64,000 nt of DNA from Mycobacterium sp. E2479 (GTDB lineage Bacteria; Actinomycetota; Actinomycetes; Mycobacteriales; Mycobacteriaceae). The notes beneath the pieces were generated by a model. It was not told where the DNA came from. It saw only the letters and a list, made by a program, of their open reading frames with translations, and did not search any database. Shown here piece by piece: positions 1-7,261 of this stretch (its first letter is position 1; each line of letters starts with the position of its first letter). Location of the stretch: NCBI RefSeq assembly GCF_001667925.1, contig NZ_LZJR01000165.1:1-64000 (forward strand), written 5' to 3'. Position numbers and translations under genes: made by a program.

Positions 1-29
1 ATCGACGGGGAGAAAAACTACTGGCGCAA

Positions 30-60
30 CCAAAACAAAAACCCCGGCCGATGGCCGGGG
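30..60 (-). terminator. Rho-independent terminator downstream of the tRNA genes
   Basis: An 8-bp perfect stem (positions 42-49 and 53-60) with a 3-nt loop. Read on the minus strand it is followed by TTTTTGTTTTGG, which is the classic hairpin plus U-tract. It lies just beyond the 3' end of the minus-strand tRNA-Arg, so it probably ends the tRNA transcript. On the plus strand there is no T-run after the stem. Confidence 0.75.
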
Positions 61-116
61 AATCTGTAACCCATGACGCGACTCATCTGTCACCTATGAC
101 TCGACTCATCACAGAG

Positions 117-189
117 CGCGCCCGAAGGGATTCGAACCCCTAACCTTCTGATCCGTAGTCAGATGCTCTATCCGTTGAGCTACGGGCGC
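117..189 (-). tRNA. tRNA-Arg (anticodon ACG)
   Basis: On the minus strand the acceptor arm GCGCCCG (189-183) pairs perfectly with 124-118. The T-loop GGTTCGAATCC is present and the anticodon loop reads CTACGGA, giving ACG, which becomes ICG after deamination and reads CGN arginine codons. The 3' CCA is not encoded. A second tRNA lies 29 bp upstream on the same strand, so the two may be co-transcribed. Confidence 0.95.
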
Positions 190-218
190 CTGCTATCTAG
201 TTGTCGTTCCGTGTTCCG

Positions 219-310
219 TGGCGGAGGCGAGAGGATTTGAACCTCCGGTCCCCTTTGAGGGGGACAACTCATTAGCAGTGAGCCCCATTCGGCCGCTCTG
301 GCACGCCTCC
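219..310 (-). tRNA. tRNA-Ser (anticodon GCT)
   Basis: Class II tRNA on the minus strand. Acceptor arm GGAGGCG (310-304) pairs with 229-223. The anticodon loop CTGCTAA gives GCT, which reads AGC/AGT serine codons. A long variable arm with a CCCC/GGGG stem is visible, as expected for tRNA-Ser. CCA is encoded at 221-219. It ends 29 bp before the tRNA-Arg gene. Confidence 0.95.
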
Positions 311-380
311 CTTGGACTTTCTGAGGGTACCGGACCCCTTTCCGGTCAGGCGGAACCGGCCATACTGTACACGTTGGCCA

Positions 381-386
381 TAAGCT
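381..386 (+). promoter_or_regulatory. Candidate -10 box for leaderless hisC2
   Basis: TAAGCT fits the mycobacterial TAnnnT -10 consensus and ends 6 nt before the GTG start at 393. Transcription would begin at or next to the start codon. No Shine-Dalgarno-like sequence precedes the GTG. Confidence 0.5.
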
Positions 387-392
387 GTCGAA

Positions 393-1460
393 GTGACCGC
401 CCGTCTGCGCACCGAACTGGTCGGACTGCCAGTCTATGTCCCCGGCAAGAACGTGCCCGGGTCGATCAAGCTGGCCAGCAACGAGACCGTCTACGGCCCG
501 CTGCCCAGCGTGCGGGCGGCGATTGAGCGCGCGGTTGCCGTGGTCAACCGCTACCCGGACAGCGCGAGCGTCGACCTCAAGGCCGCGCTGGCCACGCACC
601 TGGGTGCCGGTGTCGCTCCCGAGCACATCGCGGTCGGTAGCGGTTCGGTCACCTTGTGCCAGCAGCTCGTTCAGATCACCGCCGCCGCGGGCGACGAGGT
701 GATGATCGGCTGGCGCAGCTTCGAGTGCTACCTGCCCATCATCCAGGTGTCCGGCGCGACCACCGTCAAGGTGCCGTTGACCGACCACACACACGACCTC
801 GACGCGATGCTCGCCGCGATCACCGAGCGGACCCGCCTCATTTTCGTGTGCAACCCCAACAATCCGACGTCCACCGTCGTCGACCCGGACGCACTGACGC
901 GATTCGTCGCGGCGGTGCCGGAGCGGGTCCTGATCGCCATCGACGAGGCCTACGTCGAATACATCCGCGACGGAATGCTGCCCAACAGCTTGGAGCTGGC
1001 GCAGACCCACGGCAATGTCGTTGTCCTGCGGACCTTTTCAAAAGCCTACGGGTTGGCAGGGCTACGCGTCGGATACGCGATCGGCCACCCGGACCTGATC
1101 ACCGCGCTGGACAAAGTGGTCATGCCGTTCGCCGTGACAAACATCGGACAAGCGGCCGCCATCGCGTCGCTGGCGGCCTCCGACGAGCTGATGGCCCGCA
1201 CCGACGCGCTGGTCGCCGAGCGCACCCGCGTCAGTGCCGCGCTGCGTGACGCCGGATTCAAACTGCCGCCGTCGCAGGCCAACTTCGTCTGGCTTCCGCT
1301 AGGCGATCGCACCATGGATTTCACCGAGCAGGCCGCCGAAGCGCACCTTGTGGTGCGGCCGTTCGCGGCGGAAGGCGTCCGTGTCACCATTGGGGCGCCG
1401 GACGAAAATGACGCCCTGCTGCATTTCGCCCGCGATTGGATAGCCCGCACCGAATCGTAA
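393..1460 (+). CDS. hisC2: Histidinol-phosphate / aromatic amino acid aminotransferase HisC2 (Pat)
   Basis: PLP-dependent class I/II aminotransferase of 355 aa, collinear with M. tuberculosis Rv3772, which is assigned as a HisC paralogue or aromatic (phenylalanine) aminotransferase. The SNET motif near residue 30, the CNPNNPT motif near 153-159, the IDEAYVEY segment and the Schiff-base lysine K217 in TFSKAYGLAGLR are all present. The family transfers an amino group between glutamate and imidazole-acetol phosphate or aromatic keto acids in the cytosol. GTG start chosen because the conserved MTARLR N-terminus begins here and a TAnnnT box sits 6 nt upstream, so the mRNA may be leaderless. The next gene follows after 9 bp, which suggests co-transcription. 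Substrate preference between HisC and Pat cannot be read from the sequence. Confidence 0.93.
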   Translation: MTARLRTELVGLPVYVPGKNVPGSIKLASNETVYGPLPSVRAAIERAVAVVNRYPDSASVDLKAALATHLGAGVAPEHIAVGSGSVTLCQQLVQITAAAGDEVMIGWRSFECYLPIIQVSGATTVKVPLTDHTHDLDAMLAAITERTRLIFVCNPNNPTSTVVDPDALTRFVAAVPERVLIAIDEAYVEYIRDGMLPNSLELAQTHGNVVVLRTFSKAYGLAGLRVGYAIGHPDLITALDKVVMPFAVTNIGQAAAIASLAASDELMARTDALVAERTRVSAALRDAGFKLPPSQANFVWLPLGDRTMDFTEQAAEAHLVVRPFAAEGVRVTIGAPDENDALLHFARDWIARTES

Positions 1461-1469
1461 GGAGCCGCC

Positions 1470-1934
1470 GTGGACCTCGCGCGCAAGAAGTTCACCGAGT
1501 TCAAACAGCGCAGCGGTGATATCCCCGATTCCGAGCTCGACGAATTCTGGGCCGAGCTTGCGCCCGCGACGATCGAGGAGATGCTCGGCGAGTGGAAGGG
1601 CGGCGAGTTCCAGACCGGTCACAAGATGAACGGCCAACTGGAAAAGGCAGGCTGGTACGGCAAGACCTTCAAGTCCGCGCGCGACGTGCAGCCACTAGTC
1701 TGCCTCGACGCCGACGGCAACAAGTTCTCCAACGTCGAGATGGGCAAGGGCGAGGCGAGTCTGTGGCTCGAGGATTTCCGCGGAGAGGTCACCGCCTCCA
1801 TGGTCTACGACGGTCAGCCGGTGCACGATCACTTCAAGAAGATCGACGACGACGCCGTGATGGGCATCATGAACGGCAAGGGCGTCCGCGATAACGGCAA
1901 GTACTACTGCTTCTACCTGGAGCGGGAGCAGTAG
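1470..1934 (+). CDS. GXWXG / DUF4334 domain protein
   Basis: 154-aa soluble protein. An N-terminal GXWXG-type motif (GEWKGGEF, near residues 39-46) is followed by a DUF4334-like C-terminal half with the KGEASLWLEDFRGEVTASMVYD region and a terminal YYCFYLER. Proteins of this family are small actinobacterial and fungal domains of unknown biochemical role, often near oxidoreductases. GTG start has a GGAG box at 1461-1464. It starts 9 bp after hisC2 ends, so it is probably translated from the same mRNA. No signal peptide or membrane segment. Function is not assigned. Confidence 0.8.
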   Translation: MDLARKKFTEFKQRSGDIPDSELDEFWAELAPATIEEMLGEWKGGEFQTGHKMNGQLEKAGWYGKTFKSARDVQPLVCLDADGNKFSNVEMGKGEASLWLEDFRGEVTASMVYDGQPVHDHFKKIDDDAVMGIMNGKGVRDNGKYYCFYLEREQ

Positions 1935-2025
1935 CTCCCAGGGCGTCGCGCGGTCGATCGTGCGCCTGGACGCACGCTCGGCTTCCGGTGTGCGGCTAAC
2001 CGCACACTCGCCAACCAGCCTCGAA

Positions 2026-2610
2026 CTACCCCGCCGGGTTGCGACCGGTGAACGCGACCAGTTGCTCGAGCGCACCGGCGTCCGGGGGGACGTCGACCGG
2101 GTCGTCAAATCCGGCTTGTCCGCGTAGCTCCGGCCTGATGATGTGACGCGCGAGCCCCAGCACGTATTCGGACAGCGGCTCGGGGGCGTCGATGTCGTGC
2201 CCCACCGCCACGGCGTAATCCCAAGCGTGGACCAGGAATTCGATCGACAGGATGCCGCACGCGCTGTTTGCGGGCATCTCGCCCTTGCCGAACGGCACTG
2301 ACCCGTCCAGACCATGGCGGTGCCAGGCGTCCAGGGCCGGCCGAGCGGCGGCGACCACCTGTCGCTCCACCGAATCGCCTTCCTGACGCGCCGGAATCTG
2401 CGCGCCGACCATGCCGCCGAGGGCCGAGATCGAGTTCAGCAGGTGCCCGGTCAGATCCGACACGTCGAAGTCGGGGCACGGTGTCCGTCGTGACAGGTCG
2501 TCGGAGGCGATCGTGTGCAGCACCCGTTGGAGTACCCCTAAGGTGTCCTCGGCGCTGTGCAGCTCGTCGGTCGGCGGGGAATGCGGTCCGGGTCGCAAGT
2601 CAGGAGCCAT
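2026..2610 (-). CDS. DinB-like / mycothiol-dependent maleylpyruvate isomerase-fold protein (TIGR03086 type)
   Basis: 194 aa from the ATG at 2610, the same length I recall for M. tuberculosis Rv3773c. The N-terminal helix ends in TPCPDFDVSDLTGHLLNS, the TPC..W/F.v..l..Hl pattern of DinB-like thiol-dependent transferases in which the His helps bind a metal. A second conserved H lies in FLVHAWDYA. Family members use mycothiol or bind metals, but most paralogues have no known substrate. The reading frame extends 12 codons further upstream into echA21; the internal ATG was preferred because it matches the homologue length and has a TAGCGT box 7 nt upstream on its strand. It is divergent from echA21 with only 23 bp between start codons. 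Confidence 0.85.
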   Translation of the reverse strand: MAPDLRPGPHSPPTDELHSAEDTLGVLQRVLHTIASDDLSRRTPCPDFDVSDLTGHLLNSISALGGMVGAQIPARQEGDSVERQVVAAARPALDAWHRHGLDGSVPFGKGEMPANSACGILSIEFLVHAWDYAVAVGHDIDAPEPLSEYVLGLARHIIRPELRGQAGFDDPVDVPPDAGALEQLVAFTGRNPAG

Positions 2611-2617
2611 ATTCGCC

Positions 2618-2627
2618 ACGCTACGGT
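2618..2627. promoter_or_regulatory. Overlapping divergent -10 boxes of the DinB-like gene and echA21
   Basis: On the plus strand TACGGT (2622-2627) ends 6 nt before the echA21 ATG at 2634. On the minus strand TAGCGT (2623-2618) ends 7 nt before the ATG at 2610. The two hexamers share 2 bp. Both genes would then make leaderless mRNAs and compete for polymerase. Confidence 0.5.
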
Positions 2628-2633
2628 CTCGAT

Positions 2634-3458
2634 ATGGCGCAAGCATACGAATCCGTCACCGTCGAGACGAAAGACCACGTCGCCCAGGTGACGCTGATCG
2701 GACCGGGCAAGGGCAACGCGATGGGGCCGGCCTTCTGGTCGGAGATGCCCGAGTTGTTCGCGGCGCTGGACGCCGACCCCGAGGTGCGGGCCATCGTGCT
2801 GACCGGCTCGGGCAAGAATTTCAGTTACGGCCTGGACGTGCCGGCGATGGGCGGTTCGTTCACCCCGCTGCTGTCCGGTGACGCGCTGGCCGGCCCGCGT
2901 GCGGTGTTCCACCGCGAGGTCAAGCGCATGCAGGGCGCGATCAGCGCGGTCGCCGACTGCCGGACCCCCACCATCGCCGCGGTGCATGGCTGGTGCATCG
3001 GCGGCGGCGTCGACCTGATCTCGGCGGTGGACATCCGCTACGCCAGCGCCGACGCCAAGTTCTCGGTGCGCGAGGTGAAGCTGGCCATCGTCGCCGACGT
3101 CGGCAGCCTGGCCCGCCTGCCGCTGATCCTTTCCGACGGACACCTGCGCGAGCTGGCGCTGACGGGCAGGGACATCGATGCGGCGCGCGCCGAGAAGATC
3201 GGTCTGGTCAACGACGTGTACGCCGACGCCGACGCCACTCTGGCCGCGGCACACGCCACCGCCGAGGAGATCGCCGCCAACCCGCCGCTGACCGTGCACG
3301 GCATCAAGGACGTTCTGGACCAGCAGCGCATCGCGGCGGTCTCGGAGAGCCTGCGCTACGTCGCGGCCTGGAACGCGGCCTTCCTGCCGTCGAAGGACCT
3401 GACCGAGGGCATCTCGGCGACGTTCGAGAAGCGCCCGCCGCAGTTCACCGGGGAATAA
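2634..3458 (+). CDS. echA21: Enoyl-CoA hydratase/isomerase EchA21
   Basis: 274-aa crotonase-family protein, collinear with M. tuberculosis Rv3774. The crotonase fold is recognisable from TGSGKNFSYGLDVPAMGG (first part of the oxyanion hole) and HGWCIGGGVDLISAVDIRYA (second glycine-rich oxyanion segment), followed by LAIVADVGSLARLP. The Asp-containing VADVG segment resembles dienoyl-CoA isomerase-like members rather than classical hydratases with two Glu, so an isomerase role is possible. It would act on acyl-CoA in lipid degradation in the cytosol. The ATG at 2634 was chosen over an in-frame upstream extension because that extension overlaps the divergent gene and is not family-like. Confidence 0.92.
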   Translation: MAQAYESVTVETKDHVAQVTLIGPGKGNAMGPAFWSEMPELFAALDADPEVRAIVLTGSGKNFSYGLDVPAMGGSFTPLLSGDALAGPRAVFHREVKRMQGAISAVADCRTPTIAAVHGWCIGGGVDLISAVDIRYASADAKFSVREVKLAIVADVGSLARLPLILSDGHLRELALTGRDIDAARAEKIGLVNDVYADADATLAAAHATAEEIAANPPLTVHGIKDVLDQQRIAAVSESLRYVAAWNAAFLPSKDLTEGISATFEKRPPQFTGE

Positions 3459-3470
3459 CCGGACGCCACG

Positions 3471-3476
3471 TACCCT
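3471..3476 (+). promoter_or_regulatory. Candidate -10 box for leaderless lipE
   Basis: TACCCT, matching TAnnnT, ends 7 nt before the GTG at 3484. It lies in the 25-bp gap after echA21, so lipE may have its own start as well as read-through. Confidence 0.45.
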
Positions 3477-3483
3477 CGCTGGG

Positions 3484-4737
3484 GTGAACCAGCCGCGCAC
3501 CGCGACTCCCGACGGCAGGATCCGCGTCCCGGCAGACCTGGACTCCGTGACGGCGATCGGCGCCGAAGACCACACCGACATCGACAGCGCCGCCGTCGAC
3601 CGCATCTGGGCGGCCGCCCGGCACTGGTACCAGGGCGGCTTCCACCCCGCCATCCAACTGTGCATCCGCCGGCATGGCCGCGTCGTGCTCAACCGCGCGA
3701 TCGGCCACGGCTGGGGCAACGGCCCGAGCGACCCGCCCGACGCCGAGAAGATCCCCGTCACTCCCGACACCCCGTTCTGCGTTTACTCGGCGGCCAAGGG
3801 GATGGCGGCGACCGTCATCCACATGCTGGTGGAGCGCGGCGTCTTCTCACTCGACGACCGGGTGTGCGACTACATCCCCACGTTCACCAGTCACGGCAAG
3901 CACCGCATCACCATCCGGCACGTCATGACGCACAGCGCGGGACTGCCCTTCCCCATCGGGCCCAAGCCGGACGTCAGGCGCGCGGACGACCACGAGTACG
4001 CGCAGCAGAAGCTCAGCGAGCTGCGACCCCTCTACCGGCCGGGTTTGGTGCACATCTACCACGCGCTCACCTGGGGCCCGCTCGTGCGTGAGATCGTCTA
4101 CGCCGCCACCGGCAAGGAGATCCGCGAAATCCTGGCCTCCGATATCCTCGACCCGCTCGGCTTCCGGTGGACGAACTTCGGCGTCGTCAAGGAGGACCTG
4201 CCCCTGGTCGCCCCGAGTCACGCGACGGGACGTCCGTTGCCGCCGGTGATAGCGCAGATCTTCCGCAAGGCGATCGGCGGAACCGTGCACGAGCAGATTC
4301 CGATCACCAACACCCCACTGTTCCTCACCACGATCATCCCGTCGTCCAACACGGTGTCGACCGCCAACGAGATGTCCCGGTTCGCCGAAATCTGGCGCCG
4401 CGGCGGTGAACTCGACGGCGTGCGGGTGATAAGTCCGGAGACCATGTACCGCGCCGTAACCGAATGCCGAAGGCTACGACCCGATTTCGCTGTCGGGTTG
4501 CAGCCGGCCCGCTGGGGAACCGGGTACATCCTCGGCACCAAGAGATGGGGACCGTTCGGGCGCAACGCGCCACACGCATTCGGCAACCTGGGCCTGGTCA
4601 ACATCGCGATCTGGGCCGACCCCGCGCGCGGACTGTCGACCGGCGTGGTGAGCAGCGGCAAACCCGGACGGGATCCCGAAGCCCGCCGGTACACGGCCAT
4701 GCTGGACACCATCACCGCCGAAATCCCAACCGGTTGA
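3484..4737 (+). CDS. lipE: Serine esterase / beta-lactamase-family hydrolase LipE
   Basis: 417-aa class C beta-lactamase-fold hydrolase, collinear with M. tuberculosis LipE (Rv3775). The nucleophile motif S102-A-A-K105 (in VYSAAKGMAAT) is the S-x-x-K of family VIII esterases and penicillin-binding proteins. A conserved IRHVMTHSAGLPFP block and a Tyr in HIYHALTWGPL, a candidate general base, follow. It probably cleaves esters and is annotated as a lipase in mycobacteria, though peptidase or lactamase activity cannot be excluded. No signal peptide is visible, so a cytosolic location is likely. GTG start lies 25 bp after echA21. Confidence 0.88.
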   Translation: MNQPRTATPDGRIRVPADLDSVTAIGAEDHTDIDSAAVDRIWAAARHWYQGGFHPAIQLCIRRHGRVVLNRAIGHGWGNGPSDPPDAEKIPVTPDTPFCVYSAAKGMAATVIHMLVERGVFSLDDRVCDYIPTFTSHGKHRITIRHVMTHSAGLPFPIGPKPDVRRADDHEYAQQKLSELRPLYRPGLVHIYHALTWGPLVREIVYAATGKEIREILASDILDPLGFRWTNFGVVKEDLPLVAPSHATGRPLPPVIAQIFRKAIGGTVHEQIPITNTPLFLTTIIPSSNTVSTANEMSRFAEIWRRGGELDGVRVISPETMYRAVTECRRLRPDFAVGLQPARWGTGYILGTKRWGPFGRNAPHAFGNLGLVNIAIWADPARGLSTGVVSSGKPGRDPEARRYTAMLDTITAEIPTG

Positions 4738-4766
4738 CGACGGCGGCAGTGGGAACACTGCCATGC

Positions 4767-4955
4767 ATGGCTACCTATCGAGTGCTCGACCCCAAGGGCG
4801 ACGTCGTCGCGACCAAAGACATTGAAAGCGCCGGCGACGCGCACGCGTGGTTCGTCGACCAGAAGGCCGACAACAGCGAGCTCGGCTGGCGCATGGAAGT
4901 CCAGCACGACGGCGAGTGGCACTTCTTCGACGACAGCGAAGGCGATCGAAGCTAG
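4767..4955 (+). CDS. Small conserved protein, 62 aa
   Basis: Encodes a 62-aa acidic protein beginning MATYRVLDPKGDVVATKD. It has a repeated aromatic/acidic C-terminus (LGWRMEVQHDGEWHFFDDSEGD). It has coding character: third positions are GC-rich and the frame is open between lipE and the next gene with an ATG 29 bp after lipE. No signal peptide, cysteines or membrane segment. It is not a family I can name. A second ATG at 4763 is out of frame. A role linked to the Rv2629-like gene 37 bp downstream is possible but unproved. Confidence 0.7.
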   Translation: MATYRVLDPKGDVVATKDIESAGDAHAWFVDQKADNSELGWRMEVQHDGEWHFFDDSEGDRS

Positions 4956-4992
4956 GTGTTTGTCTCCCGGCTCGCGGGGCAACCAACACAGC

Positions 4993-6111
4993 ATGGACTC
5001 GCAACGCTTCCGCAAGCTGCTGGATGCACCGGGGCCGTTCGCTTCGGTGTATTTCGACGACTCACACGACACCCACGACGCAGAGGCTCAACTCGAGCTG
5101 AAGTGGCGGGCGGTCAAGGAAGAGTTGGAACGCTCACGCGCCGAGGCGTCGGTGATCGCCCAGATCGAGGACGCCATCATGAACCTGCGTCCGCCGATCG
5201 GTCGCAGCGGACGCGCGGTGATCGCCGGCGCGGACGGTGTGGTGATCAACGAGCACTTGGCGCGCCCGGCCGCCACCGACATCGTCCGTGTCTCCGAATT
5301 GCCCTATCTGATACCGATTCTCGAGCAGAGCTTCGATCATCCGGACTATGTGCTCGTGATTGTCGACCACAGCGGTGCCGACATCACCACCCACATCGGT
5401 GGCACGCTGCGCAGCGAGACCGTCGACGGCGGTGGCCATCCCGTGCATAAATCCGCCGGCGCCGAGACCGCGGGTTACGGCGACCCGCAGTTGCGCACGG
5501 AAGAGGCCGCGCGCAAAAACGTGCGTGCCGTCGCTGACCGCGCCGCTGAGCTCGCCGACGACAAGGTGATCGAGGTGATCTTCGTGGTGGGTGAGGTGCG
5601 CTCGCGCTCCGATCTGCTCGCCGCGCTGCCGGAGCGACTGCAGGAGCGCACGGTGGCACTCGAGATCGGGGCACGCCACAGCGGCCATGACTTCGGTGAG
5701 ATCGAACACGCCATCGAGGCCGAATTCGTCAAGCGCCGGCTGCGCACGATCGACGATGCGGCGCAGCGCTTTACCGCCGAGATCGGACGGCAGTCGGGGC
5801 TTGCGGCCGAAGGACTCGGCCCGGTCTGCTCGGCGCTGCGTCAGGGCGCGGTGGAGACTTTGATCATCGGCGACATCGGGGACACGACCGTGGTCGCGGA
5901 TGAGGGCTTGACGACGATCGCGCCTGACGAGAACGTGCTGTCCGAACAGGGCGCCGCTCCCGCCAAGACGCTTCGGGCCGACGAGGCGCTGCCGTTCTCG
6001 GCGATCTCCGTCGGCGCTGCCCTGGTACGCACCGACGAGCGGATCTCCCCGGCCGACGGCGTGGGCGCGGTGCTGCGCTACGCGCCCACGCTGCATCAGA
6101 GTGTCTGCTGA
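4993..6111 (+). CDS. Rv2629-like protein, bacterial archaeo-eukaryotic release-factor (baeRF family 2) fold
   Basis: 372-aa protein closely resembling M. tuberculosis Rv2629 along its length: the N-terminal GPFASVYFDDSHDT block, the GRAVIAGADGVVINEH core, VDHSGADI, HPVHKSAGAE, and C-terminal ADEALPFSAISVGAALVR. The family adopts the fold of eukaryotic release factor 1 and includes hibernation factors of the Balon type, which occupy the ribosomal A site in stressed cells. Rv2629 itself belongs to the hypoxia (DosR) regulon. I see no GGQ motif, which fits a non-terminating role. The ATG at 4993 gives the family N-terminus. It ends 6 bp before a convergent tRNA-Ser gene. Confidence 0.85.
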   Translation: MDSQRFRKLLDAPGPFASVYFDDSHDTHDAEAQLELKWRAVKEELERSRAEASVIAQIEDAIMNLRPPIGRSGRAVIAGADGVVINEHLARPAATDIVRVSELPYLIPILEQSFDHPDYVLVIVDHSGADITTHIGGTLRSETVDGGGHPVHKSAGAETAGYGDPQLRTEEAARKNVRAVADRAAELADDKVIEVIFVVGEVRSRSDLLAALPERLQERTVALEIGARHSGHDFGEIEHAIEAEFVKRRLRTIDDAAQRFTAEIGRQSGLAAEGLGPVCSALRQGAVETLIIGDIGDTTVVADEGLTTIAPDENVLSEQGAAPAKTLRADEALPFSAISVGAALVRTDERISPADGVGAVLRYAPTLHQSVC

Positions 6112-6117
6112 CCAGAG

Positions 6118-6204
6118 CGGTGGCGGAGGGATTTGAACCCCCGGACGGTGTTAGCCGTCTCTCGCTTTCAAGGCGAGTGCATTAGGCCGCTCTGCCACGC
6201 CACC
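6118..6204 (-). tRNA. tRNA-Ser (anticodon TGA)
   Basis: Class II tRNA on the minus strand. Acceptor arm GGTGGCG (6204-6198) pairs with 6125-6119. The anticodon loop CTTGAAA gives TGA, reading UCA and UCG. A long variable arm (GACGGC...GCCGTC-type stem) and the GGTTCAAATCC T-loop are present. CCA is not encoded. It is convergent with the Rv2629-like gene. Confidence 0.95.
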
Positions 6205-6228
6205 GCTGATTAGGGTAGCCGGACTCGG

Positions 6229-6234
6229 TAGCGT
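6229..6234 (+). promoter_or_regulatory. Candidate -10 box for the oxidoreductase gene
   Basis: TAGCGT ends 7 nt before the ATG at 6242. This supports that ATG rather than the in-frame GTG at 6233, which would lie inside the box itself. Confidence 0.45.
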
Positions 6235-6241
6235 GGCCACC

Positions 6242-7213
6242 ATGCGCGCTATCGTCGCCGAATCCGCCGATCAGCTTTCCTGGCGGGAAGTACCCGATGT
6301 TTCCGCCGGCTCCGGCGAGGTACTGGTCAAGGTTGTGGCCGCCGGGGTGAACCGCGCGGATCTGTTGCAGGCCGCGGGGAAATATCCGCCGCCGCCGGGT
6401 GCCAGCGAGATCATCGGCATGGAGGTGTCCGGCGTCATCGCTGATGTCGGCTCCGATGTCACGAATTGGTCTGTCGGGCAAAAGGTTTGCGCGCTCCTTG
6501 CCGGTGGCGGCTACGCTGAATACGTTGCCGTTCCCGCGGGGCAGGTGATGCCGGTTCCCTCTGGCGTCGACCTCGTCGAGGCCGCCGGGCTGCCGGAGGT
6601 GGCCTGCACGGTGTGGTCGAATCTGGTGCTGACCGCGCATCTCAGCAAGGGGCAGCTGCTGCTGTTGCACGGCGGGGCGAGCGGCATCGGCAGCCATGCC
6701 GTCCAGATCGCCCGCGCGCTCGGTGTGCGCGTCGCCGTCACCGCCGGGTCGGCAAAGAAGCTGGAGTTCTGCCGCGAGCTCGGCGCCGAGATCACCATCA
6801 ACTACCGCGAGGAGGACTTCGTCGCGCGCGTGCAGGAGGCCGGCGGCGCCGACGTGATCCTCGACATCATGGGCGCCTCGTACTTGGACCGCAACATCGA
6901 CGCCCTGGCCACCGACGGGCAACTCGTCATCATCGGCATGCAAGGCGGGATCAAGGGCGAACTCAACATCGGCAAGCTGCTGGGCAAGCGGGCGCGAGTC
7001 ATCGGCACCACGCTGCGAGCTCGCCCGGTGACCGGGCCCAACAGCAAGACGGAGATCGTGCAGGCGGTGATCGCGTCGGTGTGGCCGATGATCGCCGAGG
7101 GTCGCGTCCGCCCGATCATCGGCGCCCGTTTACCCATCCAGCAGGCCGGCGAGGCACATCAACAGCTGGCATCGAGCAAGGTGACCGGAAAGGTCGTCCT
7201 GACGGTGGACTGA
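6242..7213 (+). CDS. Zinc-type alcohol dehydrogenase-like / quinone oxidoreductase (Rv3777-like)
   Basis: 323-aa member of the medium-chain dehydrogenase/reductase superfamily, quinone oxidoreductase (QOR, PIG3-like) branch. The N-terminal GroES-like domain carries AAGVNRADLLQAAGKYPPPPG and the nucleotide-binding domain has HGGASGIGSHAVQIARALG, the QOR-type AxxGxxG motif. There are no structural zinc cysteines, as expected for QORs, so it probably reduces quinones or alpha,beta-unsaturated carbonyls with NADPH. Collinear with M. tuberculosis Rv3777. The ATG at 6242 was preferred over a GTG three codons upstream because a TAnnnT box overlaps that GTG. Convergent with the class V aminotransferase-fold gene. 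Confidence 0.88.
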   Translation: MRAIVAESADQLSWREVPDVSAGSGEVLVKVVAAGVNRADLLQAAGKYPPPPGASEIIGMEVSGVIADVGSDVTNWSVGQKVCALLAGGGYAEYVAVPAGQVMPVPSGVDLVEAAGLPEVACTVWSNLVLTAHLSKGQLLLLHGGASGIGSHAVQIARALGVRVAVTAGSAKKLEFCRELGAEITINYREEDFVARVQEAGGADVILDIMGASYLDRNIDALATDGQLVIIGMQGGIKGELNIGKLLGKRARVIGTTLRARPVTGPNSKTEIVQAVIASVWPMIAEGRVRPIIGARLPIQQAGEAHQQLASSKVTGKVVLTVD

Positions 7214-7261
7214 CCAGGGTCAGGCCGTCGCGTGAGAGTGCACGCCGATGACGGGGCCGGG

